Assembly: GCA_022709545.1 (NCBI GenBank)
Contig: JAKLIP010000001.1
Span: 124,001-188,000, forward strand
Direction of reading: 5' to 3'
DNA: 64,000 nucleotides
DNA from: Patescibacteria group bacterium
Lineage (GTDB): Bacteria > Patescibacteriota > Minisyncoccia > Moranbacterales > GWC2-37-73
Of the stretch, positions 17,140 through 25,863 are shown in pieces. Position numbers and translations under genes: made by a program. The notes under the pieces were generated by a model, which was not told the DNA's origin, ran no database searches, and saw nothing but the letters and a program-made list of their open reading frames with translations. Positions within the stretch are counted from its first letter, which is position 1; each line of letters starts with the position of its first letter.

Positions 17140-17304
17140 ATGGCAACAAAAACTAAGGAAAATTTGGTAAAGATGAAATGCAGCGAATGCAAAAGAATTA
17201 CATATTATACTTCACGCAACAAGAAGAAGATCAAAGAGAAGTTAGAAATGAATAAGTATTGTAAATTTTGTAAAAAACATACACTGCACAAGGAAATGAA
17301 ATAA
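17140..17304 (+). CDS. rpmG: Ribosomal protein bL33
   Basis: A 54-residue frame too short for most ORF callers. It has the bL33 pattern: two CxxC zinc pairs (CSEC at 14-17 and CKFC at 41-44), ITYYTSRNKK in between and KKHTLHKEMK at the end. It lies between tRNA-Thr and tRNA-Trp, the classic location upstream of secE-nusG. Here secE and nusG do not follow. Confidence 0.95.
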   Translation: MATKTKENLVKMKCSECKRITYYTSRNKKKIKEKLEMNKYCKFCKKHTLHKEMK

Positions 17305-17326
17305 CCTGTCATGTAAAAGTGACAAT

Positions 17327-17400
17327 GCGGGATTCGTATAGTGGTAGTACGGCGGTCTCCAAAACCGTTGGCAGAGGTTCGATTCCTCTATCCCGTGCCA
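17327..17400 (+). tRNA. tRNA-Trp (CCA)
   Basis: Acceptor GCGGGAT/ATCCCGT (closing G-T), anticodon stem GCGGT/ACCGT with loop CTCCAAA (anticodon CCA), T arm AGAGGTTCGATTCCTCT. The 3' CCA is encoded. A hairpin (AAAACGCT with AGTGTTTT, then T-rich) follows at 17402-17424 and probably terminates the tRNA-rpmG unit. Confidence 0.93.
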
Positions 17401-17506
17401 AAAAACGCTCAGTGAAGTGTTTTTTTATTTACGAAAAAATCATTTATAGCCAATTTATTATTTATATTGTATAATGAAAATGTATAATTTATTTAAAAAT
17501 AAGCTT

Positions 17507-18049
17507 ATGAAAAAGATATTATTAGCGGTCATTTTTTTTGCTGGTTTAGCGTCGTTTTCAATAGCGCATGCAGTTACTTTAAATCCACTAGGAATTTCTC
17601 AAAATTTAGGTAGTCAGATTTCGAACTCCACGCTTACACAGGCCAGATGTGATAAAATCACTAAAGCAATAGAAAATAGAATCAATACATTCGAAGAAAG
17701 AAGAAATTTTCATATACCTGCCTATGAAAACATAAAGTCGCGTTTAGATAAAATGATAACTAAATTAGAAGCTCTTGGATATGATTTAACTGATATTAAA
17801 TCTGATGTTTCAACACTTAACAATAAAATCAGCAAGCTCAAAAGTGATTATACGGCTTTTTTGAATAAGTTGAATGAAATAAAAAATTATGCCTGTGATC
17901 ATACTAATTCTGAAGTAAAAGTAAAATTAGTAGAGGCCAGGACGCTTTTAAAAAATATCAAAAGTGGCGATGACGAAATTCGCAATTATATAAAAAATGT
18001 CATCAAGCAGGATATACTGGAAATAAAGAATCAAAAGCAATCAAATTAA
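17507..18049 (+). CDS. Secreted helical protein of unknown function
   Basis: A 180-residue protein. I chose ATG 17507 because the upstream in-frame ATG (17474) overlaps a TATAAT box (17470-17475) and because 17507 gives a clean signal peptide (MKKILLAVIFFAGLASFSIAHA, cleavage after AHA). The mature part is almost wholly helical with heptad-like spacing (about 35-160) and two cysteines. Possibly an extracytoplasmic coiled-coil protein. Unrecognised; forms a small group with the next gene. Confidence 0.6.
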   Translation: MKKILLAVIFFAGLASFSIAHAVTLNPLGISQNLGSQISNSTLTQARCDKITKAIENRINTFEERRNFHIPAYENIKSRLDKMITKLEALGYDLTDIKSDVSTLNNKISKLKSDYTAFLNKLNEIKNYACDHTNSEVKVKLVEARTLLKNIKSGDDEIRNYIKNVIKQDILEIKNQKQSN

Positions 18050-18070
18050 TTAATTGAAAAATAAAATTTT

Positions 18071-18451
18071 ATGGACATAAGACCAATAAATCAAAATTTT
18101 CCTAAAACATCAAAGCAAAAATGGCCATTTGTTGTTATCAGCATACTAGTCACTATAGTTGTGATTTTGATTGCAATAGTTTCTTATTTTATGGGAGAAA
18201 AAAATGCTAAAGTTCAGAATGTTGTGACAGAAGAGAAAATAACACAGTCCGAAAACAATACTTCAAAATCTTTGCCGGAGGCGCCAACAACAAACCAAAA
18301 TGTGCAGGCAGAAACAGAAAAACCCGTTTCAATATCTCAGCTTCCTGTTGATTTTGACTATGAATTAGAGCAGTTAGATAATCAAATTGGTTCGATGAGT
18401 TCTACTGATTTCAGTGAAACAGAGATGTCTGACACGAAAGCCGGGCTTTAA
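18071..18451 (+). CDS. Small single-pass membrane protein of unknown function
   Basis: A 126-residue protein with a short cytoplasmic N-terminus, one membrane helix (about 18-42) and an acidic, low-complexity outer part rich in Glu, Thr, Ser and Gln. It begins 22 bp after the secreted helical protein. A strong hairpin follows the stop (18488-18518). Confidence 0.6.
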   Translation: MDIRPINQNFPKTSKQKWPFVVISILVTIVVILIAIVSYFMGEKNAKVQNVVTEEKITQSENNTSKSLPEAPTTNQNVQAETEKPVSISQLPVDFDYELEQLDNQIGSMSSTDFSETEMSDTKAGL

Positions 18452-18487
18452 AATTTTTGGAAAAAATATTATTATTTTAAAAAAGAT

Positions 18488-18518
18488 AAGCATGCCTTGG
18501 TTTTTATAAGGTGTGCTT
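18488..18518 (+). terminator. Rho-independent terminator
   Basis: AAGCATGCCTT pairs with AAGGTGTGCTT over 11 bp (two G-U), followed by a T run. Confidence 0.8.
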
Positions 18519-18592
18519 TTTTATTTTGCATTTTATATTTAATTGTGAGAAAATTCAGTTGAAAATTGTATAATTAATATATATAGATTTTT

Positions 18593-18718
18593 ATGAAAAA
18601 ATCAAAAATAAAAGCGGAAAAAAGGGATAAAAAGAAAAAACCAAAGATGAAAGTTTCAGGCAAAAGCGTGTTTATCATAAAGGACATAATTCTCAATAAA
18701 TCCAAAGCATATAAATAA
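18593..18718 (+). CDS. 41-residue lysine-rich small protein
   Basis: A short frame with a highly basic N-terminal half (KKSKIKAEKRDKKKKPKMK) and a hydrophobic segment (SVFIIKDIILNKSK). It lies just before a secreted TIM-barrel-like protein (5-bp gap) and 19 nt after a TATAAT box (18569-18574), so it may be the first cistron of that transcript. No clear ribosome site. Coding is plausible but unproven. Confidence 0.4.
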   Translation: MKKSKIKAEKRDKKKKPKMKVSGKSVFIIKDIILNKSKAYK

Positions 18719-18723
18719 AAAAT

Positions 18724-19914
18724 ATGTCTGACGGGATGAAAAAAATATTTTTGTCATCTTTACTAGTGGTTGTTGTTTTTACAGCCGTTATTTTTTTCTT
18801 TGTGCGTGAAAATAAAATAAAAAAAGAAGCGGAAGAAGCGGCGGCTAGAATTGTTGCGGAAGAAAAAGCTGCTGAAGAAGAAACAGCCAGAAAATCTAAA
18901 ATAATCGAAAATCCTATAGTTATCCATCGTCCAAAGCCCAAGCCGGTAGATATGGAACGTCTGAAAAAACAAGGATGTGTGGCGGATGGGCTTCTTTCGG
19001 AATATAATCCTGAGAACGAAAAATTTATTGAACTTATAAACCGTTCCAATTGTTATTATCTGCACAGAGCTATTGAAACCTGGCTGACGCCACCGGATTT
19101 TACTACTGTTGATTATGTTATGAGCCAGATTACAAAAAAGGATGTGGTTTACGGAATGTTTATTGCAGAAGCTATTGATTATCGTGATGAATATTTTAAA
19201 AATGAAATAGGCAGGGAATTTGATTTTAAAGCGATGTGCAGGGATGGTAGTGAAAATACCTGGGGTGAACATACCTGCAAGCCTAATTTTGCCAGTAAAG
19301 AATATCGTGATTATATTGAATATATAACACATAAAGCTATAGATCTGGGCGTGCAAAGCTTTACTTTCGGACAGATATATATGCAGGAAAGTGGAGACAA
19401 GGATTATGCCCCTAAAATAATAAAAGATATTCGTGATTATGCTAAGAAAAAGGGGGTTAATGTTGTTATCGGAGCACAAACTGGAAGCATAACTGATCCT
19501 AATTATCTTAAACTCTTCGATTATATCGAGGGTGGCGTAGGAATTGATTCTGACGGCAATATTGAAGACGGTCCATGTCTTTCTAGAAGAGGGAGTTGCT
19601 GGGCGCTTTTGTGGCATGAAAATTTTGCCAGTAAAGCTAAAAATGTTTTATTGCATCTTGATTGGTCTGGAATAATTTCGGATGATTTGGATATTTTTGC
19701 CAGAATGACCAAGGAAAAAAGAGCCGAAACTTTGCAAAATTTATATAATAAGTTTAATTCACAAAATATGGGTTTTTTAATGCCATTTTTTGGTGTGTTA
19801 GATAAAACTAATGGTGGTTGCTATGGACCAAAAAAAAGGTTTTATTCTCCGGATAATGCCTATAAGTGCAAAGATGAGGATGCCATTAATAAAATTTTAT
19901 CTGCAAAGAAATAA
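18724..19914 (+). CDS. Anchored extracellular protein, possibly a TIM-barrel glycosidase-like domain
   Basis: A 396-residue protein with an N-terminal membrane helix (about 6-27), a charged Ala/Glu/Lys helix (30-60) and a proline-rich linker (IVIHRPKPKPVD). A large alpha/beta domain (85-390) follows with alternating strands and helices and the phrases VQSFTFGQIYMQESGD and VNVVIGAQTG, which recall the strand ends of glycosidase TIM barrels. Several cysteines suggest an oxidised exterior location. A general carbohydrate role is possible, but no family is recognised. Confidence 0.5.
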   Translation: MSDGMKKIFLSSLLVVVVFTAVIFFFVRENKIKKEAEEAAARIVAEEKAAEEETARKSKIIENPIVIHRPKPKPVDMERLKKQGCVADGLLSEYNPENEKFIELINRSNCYYLHRAIETWLTPPDFTTVDYVMSQITKKDVVYGMFIAEAIDYRDEYFKNEIGREFDFKAMCRDGSENTWGEHTCKPNFASKEYRDYIEYITHKAIDLGVQSFTFGQIYMQESGDKDYAPKIIKDIRDYAKKKGVNVVIGAQTGSITDPNYLKLFDYIEGGVGIDSDGNIEDGPCLSRRGSCWALLWHENFASKAKNVLLHLDWSGIISDDLDIFARMTKEKRAETLQNLYNKFNSQNMGFLMPFFGVLDKTNGGCYGPKKRFYSPDNAYKCKDEDAINKILSAKK

Positions 19915-19916
19915 AT

Positions 19917-20399
19917 ATGCGGAAAAAACTCTTTCTGATATTGCATGACATACGCAGTGCTTATAATGTAGGCGCTATTTTTCGTACTGCTGATGGGGCA
20001 GGGGTCAGCCAGATTTATTTGACTGGCTATACACCTTGTCCGCCGGATAAAAATAAATTGCATAAAACACAAGCGGATAAAATGATCGAAAAAACAGCTT
20101 TGGGTGCAGAAAAAACTATTGCTTGGAAAAAATATGAAAATCTGAAGAATCTCATGGAAGAATTGAAAAAGAAAAAAATAAAAATCGTTGCTTTGGAAAG
20201 AACTAAAAATAGTCAAGATATAAAAAAAATTAAACTGTTTTTCCCGGCGACACTTATTCTGGGCAACGAGGTGGAAGGTATACCAAAATCGGTTCTGAAA
20301 AAATGTGATGCTGTGGTTTCCATTCCTATGCGTGGGAAAAAAGAGTCTCTTAATGTTTCCGTGGCAGCCGGGATAGCTATGTATGAATTGTTAAAATAA
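19917..20399 (+). CDS. SpoU/TrmH family RNA 2'-O-methyltransferase
   Basis: A 160-residue SPOUT methyltransferase domain without an N-terminal RNA-binding extension. The three family motifs are visible: IRSAYNVGAIFRTADGAG (motif 1), LILGNEVEGIPKSVL (motif 2) and VSIPMRGKKESLNVSVAAGIAMYELL (motif 3). It methylates ribose in tRNA or rRNA with SAM. Starts 2 bp after the previous stop. Confidence 0.92.
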   Translation: MRKKLFLILHDIRSAYNVGAIFRTADGAGVSQIYLTGYTPCPPDKNKLHKTQADKMIEKTALGAEKTIAWKKYENLKNLMEELKKKKIKIVALERTKNSQDIKKIKLFFPATLILGNEVEGIPKSVLKKCDAVVSIPMRGKKESLNVSVAAGIAMYELLK

Positions 20400-20476
20400 G
20401 AAACATAATCTCAGCTTGTTTTTTATCAGAAAAAATAGTATAAATACATTATAAATAAAGCTAAGATAATATAAAT

Positions 20477-21865
20477 ATGTCGGATAATTCAATGGATAAA
20501 ATAGTTTCACTTTGTAAAAGAAGGGGATTTGTATTTCCATCTTCTGAAATTTATGGTGGTTTTGCGGCAGTATATGATTATGGCCATTATGGAACACTTC
20601 TCAAAAATAATATTCGCGATGCTTGGTGGAAGCATATGGTTCAGCTTCAGGATGATGTCGTAGGATTGGATAGCGCCATATTTATGCACCCGATGACCTG
20701 GAAAGCTTCAGGGCATGTGGACAGTTTTGATGATCCACAAATCGACTGTAAGAAATGCAAAAACCGCATGCGTGCCGATCAGATTTTGGAAAGCTTCGGA
20801 ATAAATGCTGACAAAGAATCTTTGGAATTTATTAATGCAGAACTTAATAAACTCAGAGAGCAGAAAAAATTAAAATGCCAAAATTGCAGCTCAACTGAAA
20901 TTACTGAAGCTAAAAGGTTTTCATTGATGGTGAAATCAAATTTAGGCTCGCCGACGGAAGCTCTTAGTGAAGAAAATGTAGTTTATCTCAGACCGGAAAC
21001 TTGTGGAGGAATATACTTGAATTATAAAAATATTTTGGATTCAACACGTGCTAAGATTCCTTTTGGAATAGCGCAAATTGGCAAAGCCTTCAGGAATGAA
21101 ATTGTTGCTCGCCAGTTCATTTTCCGCACTCGTGAATTTGAGCAGATGGAAATGCAATATTTTCTGCACCCAAATGATATGAAAGAAAAATATGAAATGT
21201 GGAAAAAATTGCGTTGGGATTGGTATTTAGAATACGGAATGAAAAAGGAAGATATTAAATGGCATAAACATGAAAAATTAGCACACTATGCATCAGAAGC
21301 ATATGACATTGAGTATAATTTCAAGTCACTTGGAGGTTTCAAGGAAGTTGAAGGAATTCATGCTCGTGGTAATTGGGATCTTTCTCAGCATTCAAAATTT
21401 TCAGGAGTTGATCTGAGTTATCTTGATGAAAAAACAAAAGAAAAATATATTCCTCACATTATGGAGACGTCAGCAGGGCTTAACAGAATTTTTTTGATGT
21501 TTGTAGATAAGGCTTACACGGAGGAAGAAGTTAATGGTGAGCAGAGAGTTGTTTTGAAATTAGACAAGAGGCTTGCTCCGATCAAAATTGCAATTTTCCC
21601 GCTAATGAAGAATAAACCTGAATTAGTTGAGAAAGCCAAAAATATTTATAATGAATTAAGAAAAGAATTCATGTGCGAATTTGATGATAATGGAAATGTG
21701 GGAAAGAGGTATAGAAGGCAGGATGAAATCGGAACTCCGTATTGTGTGACTGTTGATTTTGAATCACTGGAAGATGAGGCAGTGACAGTCCGCGATCGCG
21801 ACACTATGAAACAGGAAAGGATTAAAATTTCAGAACTGCAGGATTATTTCCAAAAAAACTTATAA
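20477..21865 (+). CDS. glyQS: Glycyl-tRNA synthetase (single-chain alpha2 type)
   Basis: A 462-residue class II synthetase of the bacterial/eukaryotic dimeric type. It starts KIVSLCKRRGFVFPSSEIYGG and carries a zinc-type CKKC and CQNC pair. Motif 2 FRNEIVARQFIFRTREFEQMEMQYF is clear, and the C-terminal anticodon domain includes RRQDEIGTPYCVTVDFES. The usual RPETAQG appears as RPETCGG. An ATG five codons downstream is an alternative start. Confidence 0.95.
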   Translation: MSDNSMDKIVSLCKRRGFVFPSSEIYGGFAAVYDYGHYGTLLKNNIRDAWWKHMVQLQDDVVGLDSAIFMHPMTWKASGHVDSFDDPQIDCKKCKNRMRADQILESFGINADKESLEFINAELNKLREQKKLKCQNCSSTEITEAKRFSLMVKSNLGSPTEALSEENVVYLRPETCGGIYLNYKNILDSTRAKIPFGIAQIGKAFRNEIVARQFIFRTREFEQMEMQYFLHPNDMKEKYEMWKKLRWDWYLEYGMKKEDIKWHKHEKLAHYASEAYDIEYNFKSLGGFKEVEGIHARGNWDLSQHSKFSGVDLSYLDEKTKEKYIPHIMETSAGLNRIFLMFVDKAYTEEEVNGEQRVVLKLDKRLAPIKIAIFPLMKNKPELVEKAKNIYNELRKEFMCEFDDNGNVGKRYRRQDEIGTPYCVTVDFESLEDEAVTVRDRDTMKQERIKISELQDYFQKNL

Positions 21866-21895
21866 TAAACAGCTGAAAAATTTATTTTTAGAAAA

Positions 21896-21948
21896 AGTGG
21901 ATAACTCATCTGCTTTTTTATTTGCAAATCTGCATTTCTTGTTATAAT
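21896..21948 (+). promoter_or_regulatory. Promoter region of arginine decarboxylase gene with GTGGATAACT box
   Basis: TATAAT at 21943-21948 with an AGTGGATAACT sequence 47 bp upstream. The same box lies 41 bp before the TATAAT of the lysine-rich peptide gene. Confidence 0.4.
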
Positions 21949-21993
21949 TAACTAGTTTTAAAATAAAAAATTAAAAAATTGGGAGGTGACAAA

Positions 21994-22539
21994 GTGGTTC
22001 CTAAGAAAGTTTTTTTTACCAGAGGGGTGGGAGAGCATAAGCATGAGCTCTCTTCTTTTGAACTGGCGCTTAGAAAGGCTGGCATTGAGAAATGCAATTT
22101 AGTCCAAGTGTCGAGCATTTTACCTCCTTCTTGCAAAATCATAACAAAAAAAGAAGGTTTGAAATTGCTGAGGCCTGGACAAATAACCTATTGCGTTATG
22201 GCAAGAAATGCTACTAGTGAAACAAGCCGCTTAGTAGGTTCGGCTGTAGGGCTGGCTATTCCAGCAGATAAGAAAAAAATGTATGGATATTTGTCAGAGC
22301 ATCATTGCTTCGGCAAAAATGAGAAAGAAATTTCTGATATTGCTGAAGACTTAGCTGCAACAATGCTCGCAAGTACCTTGGGGATAGAATTTGATCCAGA
22401 ACAGGCTTGGAGCGAAAGAGAGGAGGTGTATAAGGCTTCTGGTAAGATTTTCAAGAGCCGGTCAATTGCGCAAACGGCGCAAGGAAATAAAAAAGAAGAA
22501 TACACAACTGTAATTGCGGCAGCAGTTTTTATTCTTTAA
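21994..22539 (+). CDS. Pyruvoyl-dependent arginine decarboxylase
   Basis: The frame extends to a TTG at 21979, but GGGAGGTGA lies inside that extension, so GTG 21994 is the real start (181 residues). The family signature VSSILPP is present; self-cleavage between Ser40 and Ser41 would generate the beta chain and a pyruvoyl-carrying alpha chain. The downstream [13 protein letters not shown] and the C-terminal [12 protein letters not shown] also match. It converts arginine to agmatine, the first step of a polyamine route. Stand-alone gene with its own promoter and terminator. Confidence 0.93.
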   Translation: MVPKKVFFTRGVGEHKHELSSFELALRKAGIEKCNLVQVSSILPPSCKIITKKEGLKLLRPGQITYCVMARNATSETSRLVGSAVGLAIPADKKKMYGYLSEHHCFGKNEKEISDIAEDLAATMLASTLGIEFDPEQAWSEREEVYKASGKIFKSRSIAQTAQGNKKEEYTTVIAAAVFIL

Positions 22540-22559
22540 TACCCTTGCAAAAATACATA

Positions 22560-22597
22560 AAAAGAGGTTGAATTTAAATATAAATCCAATCTCTTTT
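22560..22597 (+). terminator. Terminator after arginine decarboxylase
   Basis: Imperfect 17-bp hairpin with arms starting AAAAGAG and ending CTCTTTT, closed by a short AT loop. Confidence 0.7.
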
Positions 22598-22665
22598 AAT
22601 AATATTTACTTTTAAGAGTGTTAAATTAGTTTAAAATATTTTATAAAAATTAAAAGAAAAAATCT

Positions 22666-23118
22666 ATGAAAGACTGTGTTTTTTGCAAAATTATTAAAGA
22701 CGAAATACCCAGTCATAAAATCTGGGAAGATGAAAGGCATATAGCTTTTCTTACAATTTTTCCGAACACGGAAGGTTTCACTGTTGTTATACCAAAAGAA
22801 CATTATTCAAGTTATGCTTTTGATGCACCGGAAGATGTTTTAAAGGAATTAGTCATAGCTGCTAAAAAAGTTGGAAAAATTCTGGATGAAAAACTTGAAG
22901 ATGTAGGCAGGACGGGAATGATTTTTGAAGGTTTCGGAGTTGACCATTTACATGCCAAACTTTTTCCCATGCATGGAACAAAGATTGAAAAATGGGAACC
23001 TGTCCATTCTAACGTGGATAAATATTTTGAAAAATATGAAGGTTACATTTCTTCACATGATTATAAACGTGCCGATGATAAACAATTAACTGAATTAGCG
23101 CAAAAAATAAGAGGTTAA
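22666..23118 (+). CDS. HIT family nucleotide-binding protein
   Basis: A 150-residue HIT protein. It begins CVFCKIIKDEIPSHKIWEDE (zinc-type CxxC plus the family entry) and has FPNTEGFTVVIPKEHYSS. The His triad region reads DHLHAKLFPMHG: the first two triad histidines are present, including the expected nucleophile, but the third is Lys. Family members hydrolyse or transfer nucleotides such as AMP-lysine. The Lys variant may mark a subfamily. Confidence 0.88.
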   Translation: MKDCVFCKIIKDEIPSHKIWEDERHIAFLTIFPNTEGFTVVIPKEHYSSYAFDAPEDVLKELVIAAKKVGKILDEKLEDVGRTGMIFEGFGVDHLHAKLFPMHGTKIEKWEPVHSNVDKYFEKYEGYISSHDYKRADDKQLTELAQKIRG

Positions 23119-23180
23119 AATAAAAGAAAAAAGGCATTAACTTGTATTATACTACGTATTTTATTATTAAGATTAATTGT

Positions 23181-23963
23181 ATGATAGTATTCGCAGCTAT
23201 AATGCCTCATCCGCCGGAGAGTGTGCCTGGTATAGGAAAAAAAGGAAATTCAAGGACTATAAAGAAAACTCTCCAGGCTTTTGATCAACTAAGGACAGGA
23301 TTGGAAAAAGCGGATCCTGATGTTGTTGTTATAATTTCCCCGCATGCTCATCTGGAACAATATTTCTTTGTTATAAATTATGCCAGAAAATTAGCTGGCG
23401 ATTTTGAGCAGTTTGGAATTAAAAAATCATTCACTTTTAACAATGACTTGCAAATTGCTGACGAGCTTTTCTCGGCTTGCTTTATAAGAGAGTTTCCTGC
23501 GGAACTTAGGAAAAATCCACTGGATTATGGCGCTTTGATTCCGCTTTACCATCTTTTGAAAAAAATAAAACCTAAAATCGTTCATTTATCCTTCTCTTTT
23601 ATGGACTATGATTTTCATTATCGTTACGGGCAGATATTGCAGAAAATAATAGATGAGAATACTGAGAAGCGCGTTGCCATTATTGCCAGTGGCGATTTAT
23701 CGCACAAACTTTCACCAAAATCTCCTGTTGGTTTTTCGCCAAAAGCCAAAGAATTTGATCGGTTAATGCTTCGTTATCTGAAAGAAAATAACATTAAAGG
23801 TATTATGGACTTAAAAAATCCGCTTGTGTCCGAAGTAGCTGAATGCGGAATAAGATCTTTTATGATACTTTTCGGAGCTTTGCACGGCAAAGAATATAAA
23901 ATAAAGCTTTTGAGCTATGAAAGCCCCATGGGGATAGGATATCTGACCGCCAGATTGATATAA
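23181..23963 (+). CDS. LigB/MEMO-like protein (AmmeMemoRadiSam B type)
   Basis: ATG 23181 is preferred over the TTG at 23142, because the latter overlaps a TATACT box. The 260-residue product has the class III extradiol dioxygenase fold: AAIMPHPPE at the start, VVVIISPHAH near residue 55, then a conserved ASGDLSH near residue 178 and a C-terminal ESPMGIGYLTARL. Metal-binding histidines are therefore retained. Relatives include LigB subunits and MEMO-type proteins; the real substrate in bacteria of this kind is unknown. Confidence 0.82.
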   Translation: MIVFAAIMPHPPESVPGIGKKGNSRTIKKTLQAFDQLRTGLEKADPDVVVIISPHAHLEQYFFVINYARKLAGDFEQFGIKKSFTFNNDLQIADELFSACFIREFPAELRKNPLDYGALIPLYHLLKKIKPKIVHLSFSFMDYDFHYRYGQILQKIIDENTEKRVAIIASGDLSHKLSPKSPVGFSPKAKEFDRLMLRYLKENNIKGIMDLKNPLVSEVAECGIRSFMILFGALHGKEYKIKLLSYESPMGIGYLTARLI

Positions 23964-24043
23964 ATTAAGTCTAGAAGCTAATTGCGAATTTATCCATAAA
24001 ATGTTAACATTTAGGAAGGAATTTCTAATATGCGATTTTTATT

Positions 24044-24475
24044 ATGGAACAGAAGATAGTAATGTATACCGACGGCGGATCAAGAAATAACCCCGGACCA
24101 GCGGCCATCGGCGTTTACATTGAAACCCTGCATAAGCAATACGGGCATTATATTGGGGAAAAAACCAACAATGAAGCCGAATATGAAGCGGTAATTTTTG
24201 GTTTGAAAAAAATCAAGCAACTGATCGGCAAGAATAAGGCCAAGGATTATTTAGTTGAATGCTATCTGGATAGTGAATTTGTTACTAAGCAGTTGAAACA
24301 TGAATATAAAGTTAAAGAAAAAAATATTCAGGAATTGTTTCTGGAAGTTTGGAATCTAATATTAGATTTTAAAAGTGTGAATTTTAACCATATTTACAGG
24401 GAGAAAAACAAAATTGCCGATGCATTGGTAAATGAAGCACTAGACGCTCAAAGTAGGCAGAACACTTTATTATAA
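24044..24475 (+). CDS. Ribonuclease H family protein
   Basis: A 143-residue RNase HI-like domain with the four acidic catalytic residues in place: YTDGGSRNNPGPA (Asp), NNEAEYEAV (Glu), CYLDSEFV (Asp) and NKIADALVNEA (Asp). It would cleave RNA in RNA-DNA hybrids. No basic handle or N-terminal hybrid-binding domain is present. Confidence 0.92.
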   Translation: MEQKIVMYTDGGSRNNPGPAAIGVYIETLHKQYGHYIGEKTNNEAEYEAVIFGLKKIKQLIGKNKAKDYLVECYLDSEFVTKQLKHEYKVKEKNIQELFLEVWNLILDFKSVNFNHIYREKNKIADALVNEALDAQSRQNTLL

Positions 24476-24496
24476 ATATAAAAAACAAAAAATCTT

Positions 24497-25519
24497 ATGG
24501 CTAAGGCACGTAAATGGGTAGTTTGGATTATTATTATAGCTGCAATTGTTGGCAGTGTTTTTTTGTATATCAAAAGCCGCCAGCCTAAAACAACCTATAC
24601 CACAGCCGATGTTGAAAAAGGGACATTGTCACAGACAGTTTCTGTGACAGGCAAGGTAAATCCGAATGAACAAATTGACCTAACTTTCAAGACCACTGGT
24701 ATTTTAAAAAGCATAAGTGTAGATGTTGGCGATACTGTTAAAAAAGGTCAGATTTTAGCAATTATTGATACAGGCAGTTTACTTTCGCAGCTTCGCCAGG
24801 CAGAAGCGCAAGTTAAATATCAGGAAGAAATTTTGGATGATATTAGAGATAAGGATGATGAAAATGATGATGCCTATTCTTCTGAGCAGAAGAGAGCCCA
24901 AAAGGCGCAAGTAACTCAAGCTCAGGAAGGCGTCAATGCTATCAGAGATCAGCTTAGGGATGTCAGAATGATTTCTCCAATTGACGGAATCGTAATCAGA
25001 AGAACAGCTGATCCGGGAGAAACTGTAGTTTTAAGTCTTAATAGTCCGGTTATAACTATAGCTCAAAAAGAAGACTTGCTAATACAGGCTAATGTCCCCG
25101 AATCTGATATAATCAAAATCCAAATTGGGCAGAAGGCCGAAGTCACATTTGACGCTTTCTCTTCAGAAGAAATTTTCAATGCTACAATTAGCCAAATTGA
25201 TCCAGCTTCAACAGTTATTCAAGATGTTGTTTATTACAGGATAAAACTTAAATTGGATAATCTCGATTCGCGTCTTAAGGCTGGCATGAGCGCCAATATT
25301 GATGTGCATACAAACCAAAAAGATAACGTGCTTATGGTTCCACAGCGTGCTATCAAGACAGAAGGAAATAAAAAATATGTAGATGTTTTGCAAGAAATTG
25401 ACAATACGACCAAAAAAGTTTTTGTCGAAACAGGTTTAGAAGGTGATGAAGGGATAGTGGAGATAACCTCAGGACTTAAAGGTGGAGAAAAAGTCGTGAC
25501 ATTTGTGACGACAAAATAA
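24497..25519 (+). CDS. Periplasmic-adaptor-type protein of MacAB-like exporter
   Basis: A 340-residue membrane-fusion protein: N-terminal membrane helix (about 8-26), then a biotinyl-lipoyl-like half with VDVGDTVKKGQILAIIDT, a short coiled-coil hairpin (95-160) and the second half with MISPIDGIVIRRTADPGETV. A beta-barrel and C-terminal domain follow (RAIKTEGNKKYVDVL). It would link the ABC exporter downstream to the outside. CPR cells have no typical outer membrane, so the adaptor may act at the cell surface. Confidence 0.9.
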   Translation: MAKARKWVVWIIIIAAIVGSVFLYIKSRQPKTTYTTADVEKGTLSQTVSVTGKVNPNEQIDLTFKTTGILKSISVDVGDTVKKGQILAIIDTGSLLSQLRQAEAQVKYQEEILDDIRDKDDENDDAYSSEQKRAQKAQVTQAQEGVNAIRDQLRDVRMISPIDGIVIRRTADPGETVVLSLNSPVITIAQKEDLLIQANVPESDIIKIQIGQKAEVTFDAFSSEEIFNATISQIDPASTVIQDVVYYRIKLKLDNLDSRLKAGMSANIDVHTNQKDNVLMVPQRAIKTEGNKKYVDVLQEIDNTTKKVFVETGLEGDEGIVEITSGLKGGEKVVTFVTTK

Positions 25520-25549
25520 AAGCCCGCAATATTTTTAATATCGGGGCTT
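25520..25549 (+). terminator. Hairpin after adaptor gene
   Basis: AAGCCC and GGGCTT pair, with an inner ATATT/AATAT stem. It lies between the adaptor gene and the convergent small gene and may be a partial terminator for both. Confidence 0.5.
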
Positions 25550-25574
25550 CATTGCTGTTAATTTGTAAGATTTA

Positions 25575-25772
25575 TTATATCTTAAAAACTTCTTCATCTT
25601 CAGGAATCCTAGCAGGCGATCCGCTTCTTATAAATTTAGCTGTGAATGGTTGCTCTTTCCCTTTTGAAGATTTTTTTTCAGAGATATATAATTTTGTAAG
25701 AAATACATTTGAATCTTCTGATAAAATAAATTTATCTCCGGGTCTTAACTTTCCGAATAGCATAGCTTTCAT
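25575..25772 (-). CDS. 65-residue small protein, minus strand inside exporter operon
   Basis: The frame starts at ATG with an SD sequence (GAGGAGG, 10 nt upstream), better than most neighbours. The product begins KAMLFGKLRPGDKFIL and has a basic C-terminal half, compatible with a small beta-rich domain. It lies opposite to, and between, the adaptor and ATPase genes. Function unknown; similar short LRPGDKF-type proteins occur in other bacteria as hypothetical proteins. Confidence 0.6.
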   Translation of the reverse strand: MKAMLFGKLRPGDKFILSEDSNVFLTKLYISEKKSSKGKEQPFTAKFIRSGSPARIPEDEEVFKI

Positions 25773-25863
25773 AATTTCTATCCTCCTCTGGCTTCATTGA
25801 GCCGTTAAATTATTTTTTTAAAGTATTTATGCTAATGCTTAATTGTGCTACAAAATAATCAAA

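Noticed and set aside
18763-19617. 284-residue minus-strand frame
   Set aside because: It lies opposite the secreted TIM-barrel-like gene, has an implausible His/Phe/Ile-rich product and no ribosome site.
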